Shown piece by piece: positions 55,974 through 63,505 of a stretch of DNA of 64,000 nucleotides. This stretch comes from Streptomyces zaomyceticus (GTDB lineage: Bacteria; Actinomycetota; Actinomycetes; Streptomycetales; Streptomycetaceae): positions 62,001-126,000 of the forward strand of contig NZ_BNBZ01000014.1 in assembly GCF_014656215.1 (NCBI RefSeq), in the 5' to 3' direction. The translations under genes were made by a program, and so were the position numbers. Position 1 is the stretch's first letter. The number at the start of each line of letters is the position of its first letter. The notes beneath the pieces were generated by a model, which saw nothing but the letters and a program-made list of their open reading frames with translations, did no database searches and was not told where the DNA came from.

Positions 55974-56523
55974 CAGGCGCAGTCTCACGGCCCTGGCCGG
56001 CGCCGTCTCCGCGGCCCTTCTGATGACGGGATGTTCCAGCATGTCCGAGAAGACTCCGGAGGAGATCCTCGGCTACGAGCCCGAGGTCCGGGAGTACGAG
56101 CCCGCGAAGCAGCAGGTCAACGACGCCTCCAGCAGGCTGCTCGACTGGATGGCCGTCAAGGGGGCGCCGACGCGGGTCAGCGCACGCGTCACCCTCTGCG
56201 AGTCCGTGGATCCCGACTTCAAGACCCACTACCTCGTCGAGCACCCCTGGGCCGTCTACGACCTCACCAAGGGCTCCTTCGAGCAGGCGATGCAGAACCT
56301 CAGGGAGCAGCTGCCCCGCAACGGCTGGAAGATCGTCAAGGACGGCTTCACCGAGTCGAAGCGCAAGGACCCGCAGATCACGGCCGAGAACGGCACCCTG
56401 CGCCTCGGGCTCAACGTCGAGTGGATGCGTAACCGCTCGGGCGACCTCAAGGACGGCATCGCCGTCACGGTCGTCTCCCGCTGCTACCGGGCACCGGAGG
56501 GAACGACACCCTACGGCCGGTGA
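55966..56523 (+). CDS. Putative lipoprotein of the ESX-like module, 185 aa
   Basis: TTG start inside the end of the hydrolase gene, with AAGG about eight bases upstream. Lipobox ALLMTGC (Cys at residue 23). The mature part is a single domain, VNDASSRLLDWMAVKGAPTRVSARVTLCESVD then YDLTKGSFEQAMQNLREQLPRNGWKIVKDG. It resembles small surface lipoproteins that accompany the hydrolase in Streptomyces. It could be an immunity or anchoring partner. A 13-bp stem terminator follows. Confidence 0.85.
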   Translation: MTNRRSLTALAGAVSAALLMTGCSSMSEKTPEEILGYEPEVREYEPAKQQVNDASSRLLDWMAVKGAPTRVSARVTLCESVDPDFKTHYLVEHPWAVYDLTKGSFEQAMQNLREQLPRNGWKIVKDGFTESKRKDPQITAENGTLRLGLNVEWMRNRSGDLKDGIAVTVVSRCYRAPEGTTPYGR

Positions 56524-56547
56524 CGCCGGATGCCTGACGAGTCAAGG

Positions 56548-56578
56548 GCCCGTGGAGGGGTACAGCCCCTCCACGGGC
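56548..56578 (+). terminator. Intrinsic terminator of the ESX-like module
   Basis: Perfect 13-bp stem GCCCGTGGAGGGG with its complement, 5-base loop, followed by TCCTTTC. Confidence 0.88.
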
Positions 56579-56623
56579 TCCTTTCATGCGGCTCGGGTCA
56601 CATGAGGCGGCTCAGGGGTTGCT

Positions 56624-56667
56624 TATATTACTGATGGGTAGCATCATCGGAGAGAGCGTTTTGCTAC
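56624..56667 (+). promoter_or_regulatory. Promoter and dyad region of the acyl-CoA dehydrogenase gene
   Basis: TATATT (56624-56629) is the only AT-rich hexamer around and a likely -10 box. GTAGCA (56638-56643) and TGCTAC (56662-56667) form a 6-bp inverted repeat just downstream, and TTACT-N4-GGTAG overlaps its left arm. TetR-family fatty-acid regulators use such sites. Confidence 0.45.
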
Positions 56668-56721
56668 TCGCTGGTACGTGTACGAGGAATCCACCTCCCC
56701 GAGCCTTACGGAGCCGTCGCC

Positions 56722-58551
56722 ATGGGGCACTACAAGTCGAATCTCCGCGACATCGAGTTCAACCTCTTCGAGGTCCTCGGCCGCGACAAGGTGTACGGCA
56801 CCGGTCCGTTCGAGGAGATGGACGTCGAGACCGCCAAGAGCATCCTCGACGAGATCCGCCGCCTCGCCGAGAACGAGCTCGCGGAGTCCTTCGCCGACGC
56901 GGACCGCAACCCGCCGGTCTTCGACCCGGAGACCAACACCGCCCCCGTCCCGGCCACCTTCAAGAAGTCGTACAACGCCTTCATGGAGTCCGAGTACTGG
57001 CGCCTGGGCATCCCCGAGGAGATCGGCGGCACCGTCTCCCCGCGCTCCCTGATCTGGGCGTACGCGGAGCTGCTCCTCGGCTCGAACCCGGCCATCTGGA
57101 TGTATTCCTCCGGCCCGGCCTTCGCCGGCATCCTCTACAACGAGGGCAACGAGGCGCAGAAGAAGGTCGCGCAGATCGCCGTCGAGCGCCGCTGGGGCTC
57201 CACGATGGTCCTGACCGAGCCCGACGCCGGTTCGGACGTCGGCGCCGGCCGCACCAAGGCCACCCAGCAGGAGGACGGCTCCTGGCACATCGAGGGCGTG
57301 AAGCGCTTCATCACCTCCGGTGAGCACGACATGGAGGAGAACATCCTCCACTACGTCCTCGCCCGCCCCGAGGGTGCCGGCCCCGGCACCAAGGGCCTCT
57401 CCCTCTTCCTCGTCCCGAAGTACGAGTTCGACTGGGAGACCGGCGAGCTCGGCGCCCGCAACGGCGCCTACGCCACCAACGTCGAGCACAAGATGGGCCT
57501 CAAGGCCTCCAACACGTGCGAGATGACCTTCGGCGACCAGCACCCCGCCAAGGGCTGGCTCATCGGCGACAAGCACGACGGCATCCGCCAGATGTTCCTC
57601 ATCATCGAGTTCGCCCGCATGATGGTCGGCACGAAGGCGATCTCCACCCTCTCCACGGGCTACCTCAACGCCCTGGAGTACGCCAAGGAGCGCGTCCAGG
57701 GCACCGACCTGGCCAACTTCATGGACAAGGCCGCGCCCAAGGTCACCATCACGCACCACCCCGACGTCCGCCGCTCGCTGATGACGCAGAAGGCGTACGC
57801 CGAGGGCATGCGCACCCTCGTCCTCTACACGGCCTCCGTGCAGGACGAGATCGCGATCAAGGAAGCGGCCGGCGAGGACGCCAAGGCGCTGCACGGCCTG
57901 AACGACCTGCTGCTCCCGATCGTCAAGGGATACGGCTCCGAGAAGGGCTACGAGCAGCTCGCGCAGTCGCTCCAGACCTTCGGCGGCTCCGGCTTCCTCC
58001 AGGAGTACCCGATCGAGCAGTACATCCGGGACGCCAAGATCGACACCCTCTACGAGGGCACCACGGCCATCCAGGGCCAGGACTTCTTCTTCCGCAAGAT
58101 CGTCCGCGACCAGGGCGCGTCCCTGAACGCCCTCTCCGAGGAGATCAAGAAGTTCCTCGCGGTCGGCACCGGCGGCGAGGACCTGGCCGGCGCCCGCGAC
58201 TCGCTCGCCAAGGCCGCCGTCGACCTGGAGAGCATCGTCGGCACGATGATCACCGACCTCACCGCCACCGGCGAGGACGTCAAGAACATCTACAAGGTCG
58301 GCCTCAACACCACCCGCCTGCTGCTCGCCTCCGGCGACGTCGTCGTCGGCTACCTGCTCCTCAAGAGCGCGGCCGTCGCCGCCGAGAAGCTGGCCGCGGG
58401 CGCCACCGGCAAGGACGTCGCCTTCTACCAGGGCAAGATCGCGGCCGCGAAGTTCTTCGCCGCCAACATCCTGCCCGGCGTCAGCGCCGAGCGCGCCCTC
58501 GCCGAGGCCGTCGACGGCTCGCTGATGGACCTGGACGAGGCCGCGTTCTAA
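56722..58551 (+). CDS. Acyl-CoA dehydrogenase (FadE5-like, long form)
   Basis: 609 aa, the long actinobacterial type. N-terminal extension (YKSNLRDIEFNLFEVLGRDKVYG), FAD/substrate core (LTEPDAGSDVGAGRTKATQQEDGSWHIEGVKRFITSGEHDM; GLSLFLVPK; VEHKMGLKASNTCEMTF). The helical domain has YGSEKGYEQLAQSLQTFGGSGFLQEYPIEQYIRDAKIDTLYEGTTAIQGQDF, including the catalytic Glu in YEGTTAIQ, and an extra C-terminal helical domain follows. It oxidises medium- to long-chain acyl-CoA in beta-oxidation. Start set by GGAG upstream of the ATG. Single-gene unit ended by a hairpin. Confidence 0.95.
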   Translation: MGHYKSNLRDIEFNLFEVLGRDKVYGTGPFEEMDVETAKSILDEIRRLAENELAESFADADRNPPVFDPETNTAPVPATFKKSYNAFMESEYWRLGIPEEIGGTVSPRSLIWAYAELLLGSNPAIWMYSSGPAFAGILYNEGNEAQKKVAQIAVERRWGSTMVLTEPDAGSDVGAGRTKATQQEDGSWHIEGVKRFITSGEHDMEENILHYVLARPEGAGPGTKGLSLFLVPKYEFDWETGELGARNGAYATNVEHKMGLKASNTCEMTFGDQHPAKGWLIGDKHDGIRQMFLIIEFARMMVGTKAISTLSTGYLNALEYAKERVQGTDLANFMDKAAPKVTITHHPDVRRSLMTQKAYAEGMRTLVLYTASVQDEIAIKEAAGEDAKALHGLNDLLLPIVKGYGSEKGYEQLAQSLQTFGGSGFLQEYPIEQYIRDAKIDTLYEGTTAIQGQDFFFRKIVRDQGASLNALSEEIKKFLAVGTGGEDLAGARDSLAKAAVDLESIVGTMITDLTATGEDVKNIYKVGLNTTRLLLASGDVVVGYLLLKSAAVAAEKLAAGATGKDVAFYQGKIAAAKFFAANILPGVSAERALAEAVDGSLMDLDEAAF

Positions 58552-58572
58552 GAACGCCCCTCGCCCATGCAA

Positions 58573-58610
58573 GGAACGGCCCGTCCCCGGGGAGGGGGGC
58601 GGGCCGTTCC
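58573..58610 (+). terminator. Terminator of the acyl-CoA dehydrogenase gene
   Basis: GGAACGGCCCG pairs with CGGGCCGTTCC (11 bp) and an inner CCCC/GGGG extends it; followed by GTATTT. Confidence 0.85.
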
Positions 58611-58738
58611 GTATTTCCCGGGCCCGGTTCGCCTCCGCGGCACCCGAACCGGGCCCACGGACCCGCCCGCGCCCGCCTCCGGCGTTCCGTCTGCGGGGCC
58701 CCGTATTCGTATTCCGGTCCCTGCGTAAGGTGGAACCC

Positions 58739-60046
58739 ATGAGCAGCGCAGCTTCCCGTCCGACCGCCGGCGCCTTCGACCGCGGACACACCGACGACCT
58801 CATGGCCTTCCTGACGGCCTCGCCCTCGCCGTACCACGCGGTCGCGAGCGCCGCCGAACGGCTCGAGAAGGCCGGCTTCCGCCGGGTCGAGGAGACCGCG
58901 TCCTGGGACGGGACGAGCGGCGGGAAGTACGTGATCCGCGGCGGCGCGATCATCGCCTGGTACGTGCCGGAGGGCGCCGCCCCCCACACCCCGTACCGCA
59001 TCGTCGGCGCGCACACCGACTCCCCCAACCTCCGCGTCAAGCCCCGGCCCGACATGGGCGCGCAGGGCTGGCGCCAGGTCGCCGTGGAGATCTACGGCGG
59101 CACCCTCCTCAACACCTGGCTCGACCGCGACCTCGGCCTCGCCGGGCGCCTCACCCTCCGCGACGGCAGCCACCACCTCGTCAACGTGGACCGGCCGCTG
59201 CTGCGCGTCCCGCAGCTCGCCGTCCACCTCGACCGGGGCGCCAACGACGGCCTCAAGCTGGAGCGCCAGCGCCACATGCAGCCCGTCTGGGGCATCGGCG
59301 ACGTCCACGAGGGCGACCTGATCTCCTTCGTCGCCGCCGAGGCCGGGGTCGACGCCGAGGACGTGACCGGCTGGGACCTGATGGTCCACGCCGTCGAGGC
59401 GCCCGCCTACCTGGGCCGCGACCGCGAACTGCTGGCCGGCCCGCGCATGGACAACCTGCTCTCCGTCCACGCCGCCGTCGCCGCGCTCGCCTCCCTCGCG
59501 GGCCGCGACGACCTCCCGTACATCCCGGTCCTCGCCGCCTTCGACCACGAGGAGAACGGCTCCGAGGCAGACACCGGCGCCCAGGGCCCCCTGCTCGGCA
59601 ACGTCCTGGAGCGCTCGGTGTACGCCCGCGGCGGCGCCTACGAGGACCGGGCGCGGGCCTTCGCCGGCACCGTCTGCCTCTCCTCCGACACCGGCCACGC
59701 CGTCCACCCGAACTACGCGGAGCGCCACGACCCGACGCACCACCCGCGCGTCAACGGCGGCCCGATCCTCAAGGTGAACGTCAACCAGCGGTACGCCACC
59801 GACGGCAGCGGCCGCGCGGTCTTCGCCGCCGCCTGCGAGAAGGCTGGCGTGCCCTGGCAGTCGTTCGTCTCCAACAACGACATGCCGTGCGGCACGACGA
59901 TCGGCCCGATCACCGCCGCCCGCCACGGCATCAAGACCGTCGACATCGGCGTCGCGATCCTCTCCATGCACAGCGCCCGCGAACTGTGCGGCGCCGAGGA
60001 CCCGTACCTCCTCGCGAACGCCCTGGTCGCCTTCCTGGAGGGCTGA
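58739..60046 (+). CDS. M18 family aminopeptidase
   Basis: 435 aa aspartyl-aminopeptidase-type enzyme (ApeB/M18). Metal and catalytic motifs: VGAHTDSPNLRVK near 85 (His, Asp), DRDLGLAGR, MDNLLSVHAAVAAL, AFDHEENGS (Glu-Glu), LSSDTGHAVHPNYAERHDPTHHPRVNGGP, and SNNDMPCGTTIGPITAARHGIKTVDIGVAILSMHSARE near the end (His). Two zinc ions are expected. It removes N-terminal acidic residues from peptides in the cytosol. The ATG follows AAGGTGG; TAAGGT at 58726-58731 could alternatively be a -10 box of a leaderless promoter. Confidence 0.95.
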   Translation: MSSAASRPTAGAFDRGHTDDLMAFLTASPSPYHAVASAAERLEKAGFRRVEETASWDGTSGGKYVIRGGAIIAWYVPEGAAPHTPYRIVGAHTDSPNLRVKPRPDMGAQGWRQVAVEIYGGTLLNTWLDRDLGLAGRLTLRDGSHHLVNVDRPLLRVPQLAVHLDRGANDGLKLERQRHMQPVWGIGDVHEGDLISFVAAEAGVDAEDVTGWDLMVHAVEAPAYLGRDRELLAGPRMDNLLSVHAAVAALASLAGRDDLPYIPVLAAFDHEENGSEADTGAQGPLLGNVLERSVYARGGAYEDRARAFAGTVCLSSDTGHAVHPNYAERHDPTHHPRVNGGPILKVNVNQRYATDGSGRAVFAAACEKAGVPWQSFVSNNDMPCGTTIGPITAARHGIKTVDIGVAILSMHSARELCGAEDPYLLANALVAFLEG

Positions 60047-60117
60047 CCCGACCGCCGGCCGGGCCGCCCAGGCGCGCGAAACATCCGCGAAAGGGCCCGG
60101 TCGGCAGGCTCTTCCCC

Positions 60118-60462
60118 ATGCATCGTCATGAGGGTCCCCCGAGGGGGAAGTTCGCCGCCGGGCTGGCCGGTGCCGTCGTGCTCGCCACGACGGCGACGGG
60201 GGTTCTGATCGGTACGTACAACGACCGGCCCCCGTGGGGCACCGACATCGCCTACGAGGGCGGCTTCGTCCAGGCCTCCCGCATCCGCGGCTACGACGTC
60301 GACGGCTCACGCACCAGGGCGCTGCTCGACGGGGAGTGCGCGCTCATGGAGCGGCAGGGAAGGGGCGGCCCCCGGGCCGTCCACGACCCGGCGGCCTGGG
60401 TCGCCGGATGCCTGGACGGGGCCGCGGGGCGCCCGTCCAGGAACCAGGGAATCGTCCGCTGA
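60118..60462 (+). CDS. Hypothetical membrane-anchored or exported protein, 114 aa
   Basis: Basic N-terminus, one hydrophobic helix (FAAGLAGAVVLATTATGVLIGTY), then an 80-residue outside domain with two Cys (DGECALMER and AGCLDG) that could form a disulfide. Not recognised. No strong Shine-Dalgarno. It follows the aminopeptidase gene by 71 bases. Confidence 0.7.
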   Translation: MHRHEGPPRGKFAAGLAGAVVLATTATGVLIGTYNDRPPWGTDIAYEGGFVQASRIRGYDVDGSRTRALLDGECALMERQGRGGPRAVHDPAAWVAGCLDGAAGRPSRNQGIVR

Positions 60463-60488
60463 CCGGCGCCGACGGACCGCCGGGCCCA

Positions 60489-60788
60489 TCAGTCGCCGGC
60501 CGCCATGGCGGCGAGGCCCTTGGCCAGCTCCTCCCGGTTCATGACCGGCGTGTACGAGACCTTGGCCCCGAGCTGCAGGAAGAAGGGCTCGGAGAGCTTC
60601 GGCATGTCCGAGGAGTCCATCAGCTCGAAGAAGATGAATGCCGTCCGGCAGCCGTCCTGGGTGGTGAAGTACGCGGCCTCGGGACGGAGCGCTCCCATCG
60701 CCTTCTCCACGATGCCCGGCAGAGTGCCCTGCTTGATGGCCTCGTTGGAGGCCGTGGTGTCCATCTGAACCTTCAGCAACATGCGCAT
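60489..60788 (-). CDS. Hypothetical protein, 99 aa (dimeric alpha-beta barrel-like)
   Basis: MLLKVQMDTTASNEAIKQGTLPGIVEKAMGALRPEAAYFTTQDGCRTAFIFFELMDSSDMPKLSEPFFLQLGAKVSYTPVMNREEL. The strand-helix-strand-strand-helix pattern and size fit the dimeric ferredoxin-like barrel superfamily (GYD/DUF3303-type). Function unknown. GGAAGGG lies eight bases before the ATG at 60788; a second ATG follows at 60782. Confidence 0.8.
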   Translation of the reverse strand: MRMLLKVQMDTTASNEAIKQGTLPGIVEKAMGALRPEAAYFTTQDGCRTAFIFFELMDSSDMPKLSEPFFLQLGAKVSYTPVMNREELAKGLAAMAAGD

Positions 60789-60900
60789 GACGCGGCCCTT
60801 CCGACCGGGCAGACGCTCCGTTCGGTACGCCTCGGCACCCGGACGCGCTCACTTCCAGGCTCCTCCTCCCTCTCCCCCCGGGCCACTCGGAGGAGAGGGA

Positions 60901-60925
60901 GGACGGCCCGGGACCCGGGCCGTCC
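60901..60925. terminator. Terminator hairpin after the thioredoxin-NHL gene
   Basis: GGACGGCCCGGG and CCCGGGCCGTCC are perfect 12-bp arms around a single A; the inner pairs must open to make a loop. It lies 25 bases after the stop of the gene on the minus strand. Confidence 0.7.
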
Positions 60926-60949
60926 GGCCCGGGACCCGGAAGGGACGGC

Positions 60950-62770
60950 CTAGCCGTCCAGCCCGGCGAGGATCAGCGGCAGCCTCGCCACACCCGTCTC
61001 CGTGACCTTCACCGGCACACCCCAGTCCTGCTGGTGGACGTGGCAGGCCGGGTACTCGTTGGCCGGGTCGTCGTCGCAGGACGCGGCCATCGCCGAGACG
61101 TGCAGGACGCCCTCGGTGAGCTCCGGGTTCAGGTCGAGCTCCCGGAAGAGGTCCGTGCCCGTGCCCTCGCCGCCGAGCAGCAGCTCCGGCGGGGTCGAGG
61201 AGACCAGGAGCCGGGTCGAGGGACCGTACCGCTCGTCCAGCTTCTGCCCGGTCGGCGCCTGGAAGACGACGTCGAGCCGGAGGCGGCCGGGGGCGACGTC
61301 GGTGGCCTCGCGCCGGGTGCGGTGGGCGACGGCCTCGACCTGGACGGCCTCCTCGGGGAGGCGCAGCCGGGTCAGCCGGTGCCGGGCGGACTCGACGACC
61401 ACGATGTCGCCGTCGACGAGGACCGCGTCGCTGGGCTCGCGCAGATCGGTGGCGAGGGTGCTGACTTCGCCGGTGGCGGGGTCGTAGCGGCGCAGGGCGT
61501 GGTTGTACGTGTCGCTGACGGCGACCGAGCCGTCGGGCAGGGCCGTCACGCCCAGCGGGTGCTGGAACAGAGCCTGGCCGGCGGCGCCGTCACGGTGGCC
61601 GAAGTCGAAGAGTCCGGTGCCGACGGCGGTGCGGACGACATATCCGCCGGCGTCCGGCTCCCGCTCGACCCAGCGCAGGGCGCTCGTCTCGGAGTCGGCG
61701 ATCCACAGCCGGTCCTCGGTGGCGGCGAGCCCGGACGGCTGCGCGAACCAGGCCTCGGCGGCCGGGCCGTCGACGAGCCCTTCGTTGGTGGTGCCGGCGG
61801 CGACCTCGACGGTGCCGCTCTCGGGGTCGTACGTCCACAGCTGGTGGACACCGGCCATGGCGATCCACACCTTGCCCTGCCACCAGGCGACGTCCCACGG
61901 CGACGACAGGTCGACGTCCAGGGCGGGCCCGGAGGTCGGGGACCCCTGCCACCACTGCTTCCCGGTACCGGCGACGCGCTCGATCGCGCCCGTCTCCGGG
62001 TCGAGGACACGCAGGGCGTGGTTCACTGTGTCGGCGACGACGACCCTGCCGTCGGGCAGCTGCGCGAGGCCCTGCGGCTCACGGAAGACGCCCTCGCCGA
62101 TGCGCCGCACGACGGTCTCGCCGTCGGCGGCCAGCTCGACGAGCTGGTGCCGGGTGGTGTCCGAGACCAGGAGGTTCCCGGACGGCAGCAGGATCGCCTT
62201 GCCGGGGAACCGCAGATCGGTGGCGACGGGCTCGGGCGCCACGTACGGCCCGTCGCCGCGCCGCAGCGTCCCCTTGGCCTCGTGCTCGGCCTCCAGCTCC
62301 TCGACGAGCGTCCGAATGGCGTTGGCGTGCCCCTCACCGGCGTGCTGGGCGACGACGTAGCCCTCGGGGTCGATCACGACGAGCGTCGGCCACGCGCGCA
62401 CGGCGTACTGCTTCCAGGTCGCGAGCTCAGGGTCGTCCAGTACGGGGTGGTGCACCTCGTACCGCTCGACGGCGTCGACGACGGCCTGGTGCTCGGCCTC
62501 GTGCACGAACTTCGGCGAGTGCACACCCACGATGACGAGCGTGTCGCGGTGCTTCTCCTCCAGATCGCGCAGCTCGTCGAGAACGTGCAGGCAGTTCACA
62601 CAGCAGAAGGTCCAAAAATCGAGAAGAACGACTTTGCCCCGCAGGTCGGCGAGGGTCAGTTCGTCTCCTCCCGTGTTGAGCCAGCCGCCCTTGCCGATCA
62701 GCTCGGGGGCACGGACACGGGCACGGCGGGGCGCGGGCGCGGAGGTGGGCGCCGGGACGGCATCGTTCAT
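60950..62770 (-). CDS. Thioredoxin-like protein with NHL-repeat beta-propeller
   Basis: 606 aa. A thioredoxin/TlpA-type domain covers residues 20-170: VVLLDFWTFCCVNCLHVLDELRDLEEKH, with active site CCVNC; AWPTLVVIDPEGYVV with the cis-Pro. A six-bladed NHL propeller follows to about 510 (LLVSDTTRHQLVELAADG, GRVVVADTVNHALRVLDPETG, SVAVSDTYNHALRRYDPATG), then a C-terminal beta domain containing ASCDDDPANEYPACHVHQQDWGVPV. No signal peptide, so the product appears cytosolic. The animal relative is NHLRC2. The CxxC spacing (CVNC) suggests redox activity, with an unusual extra Cys before it. Confidence 0.94.
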   Translation of the reverse strand: MNDAVPAPTSAPAPRRARVRAPELIGKGGWLNTGGDELTLADLRGKVVLLDFWTFCCVNCLHVLDELRDLEEKHRDTLVIVGVHSPKFVHEAEHQAVVDAVERYEVHHPVLDDPELATWKQYAVRAWPTLVVIDPEGYVVAQHAGEGHANAIRTLVEELEAEHEAKGTLRRGDGPYVAPEPVATDLRFPGKAILLPSGNLLVSDTTRHQLVELAADGETVVRRIGEGVFREPQGLAQLPDGRVVVADTVNHALRVLDPETGAIERVAGTGKQWWQGSPTSGPALDVDLSSPWDVAWWQGKVWIAMAGVHQLWTYDPESGTVEVAAGTTNEGLVDGPAAEAWFAQPSGLAATEDRLWIADSETSALRWVEREPDAGGYVVRTAVGTGLFDFGHRDGAAGQALFQHPLGVTALPDGSVAVSDTYNHALRRYDPATGEVSTLATDLREPSDAVLVDGDIVVVESARHRLTRLRLPEEAVQVEAVAHRTRREATDVAPGRLRLDVVFQAPTGQKLDERYGPSTRLLVSSTPPELLLGGEGTGTDLFRELDLNPELTEGVLHVSAMAASCDDDPANEYPACHVHQQDWGVPVKVTETGVARLPLILAGLDG

Positions 62771-62952
62771 GCTTCAAGCTTGCCATCCTGGTGTGAATGC
62801 CGGATCACGCGTGTACGTCGCGAGGGGCGACCTCAGGGACGGCCTCGGAGGCGAGCTCAGGGACGAAGCGAGGAGAGACCTAGGGGGACGGTCAGGGGTC
62901 TCTGGGGGGTGAAGCGGGTGAGATGTGCCGATCCGCCGGGCATCCATACCCT

Positions 62953-63438
62953 ATGAAATACCTCGTACGGGACAAGATCTTCGCGATCGGTGACGACTAC
63001 TGGATCGAGGACGAGCAGGGCCGCCACGCCTTCCTCGTCGACGGCAAGGCCATGCGGCTGCGCGACACCCTGGAGCTGAAGGACCCCGACGGCCAGGTCC
63101 TGATCACCCTGCGGCAGAAGATGTTCAGCCTGCGGGACACCATGACGATCGAGCGCGACGAGAGACCGCTCGCGACCATCCGCCGCAAGCGGCTCTCGCT
63201 GCTGCGCAATCACTACCGGGTGACCCTCGTCGAGGGCACGGAGCTGGACGTCAGCGGCCGGATCCTGGACCGGGAGTTCACCGTCGAGTACGAGGGCGAG
63301 CTCCTGGCCCACATCTCCCGGCAGTGGTTCCACGTCCGCGACACCTACGCGGTGAACGTGGTCCGTGAGGACGCGGACACGGCGCTGCTCGTGGCCGTGG
63401 CGGTGTGCGTGATCCGGATGGCCGAGCGGGAGGACTGA
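62953..63438 (+). CDS. LURP-one-related (Tubby C2-like) family protein
   Basis: 161 aa. KYLVRDKIFAIGDDYWIEDEQGRHAFLVDGKAMRLRDTLELKDPDGQVLITLRQKMFSLRDTMTIER followed by a second strand-rich half, the twelve-strand barrel of the LOR/YxjI family. Function in bacteria is unknown; phospholipid scramblase-like and Tubby domains are structural relatives. The ATG at 62953 has no Shine-Dalgarno, so it may be leaderless. The frame is open upstream to 62923. In the 182-base gap before it, CTCAGGGACG occurs twice. Confidence 0.87.
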   Translation: MKYLVRDKIFAIGDDYWIEDEQGRHAFLVDGKAMRLRDTLELKDPDGQVLITLRQKMFSLRDTMTIERDERPLATIRRKRLSLLRNHYRVTLVEGTELDVSGRILDREFTVEYEGELLAHISRQWFHVRDTYAVNVVREDADTALLVAVAVCVIRMAERED

Positions 63439-63505
63439 CGGGGCCCGTCCCACCGCCCCGCCGGCGGGGTCGCCGCGTCCTGCCGCCCGGCCTGCGGACA
63501 GGGCT

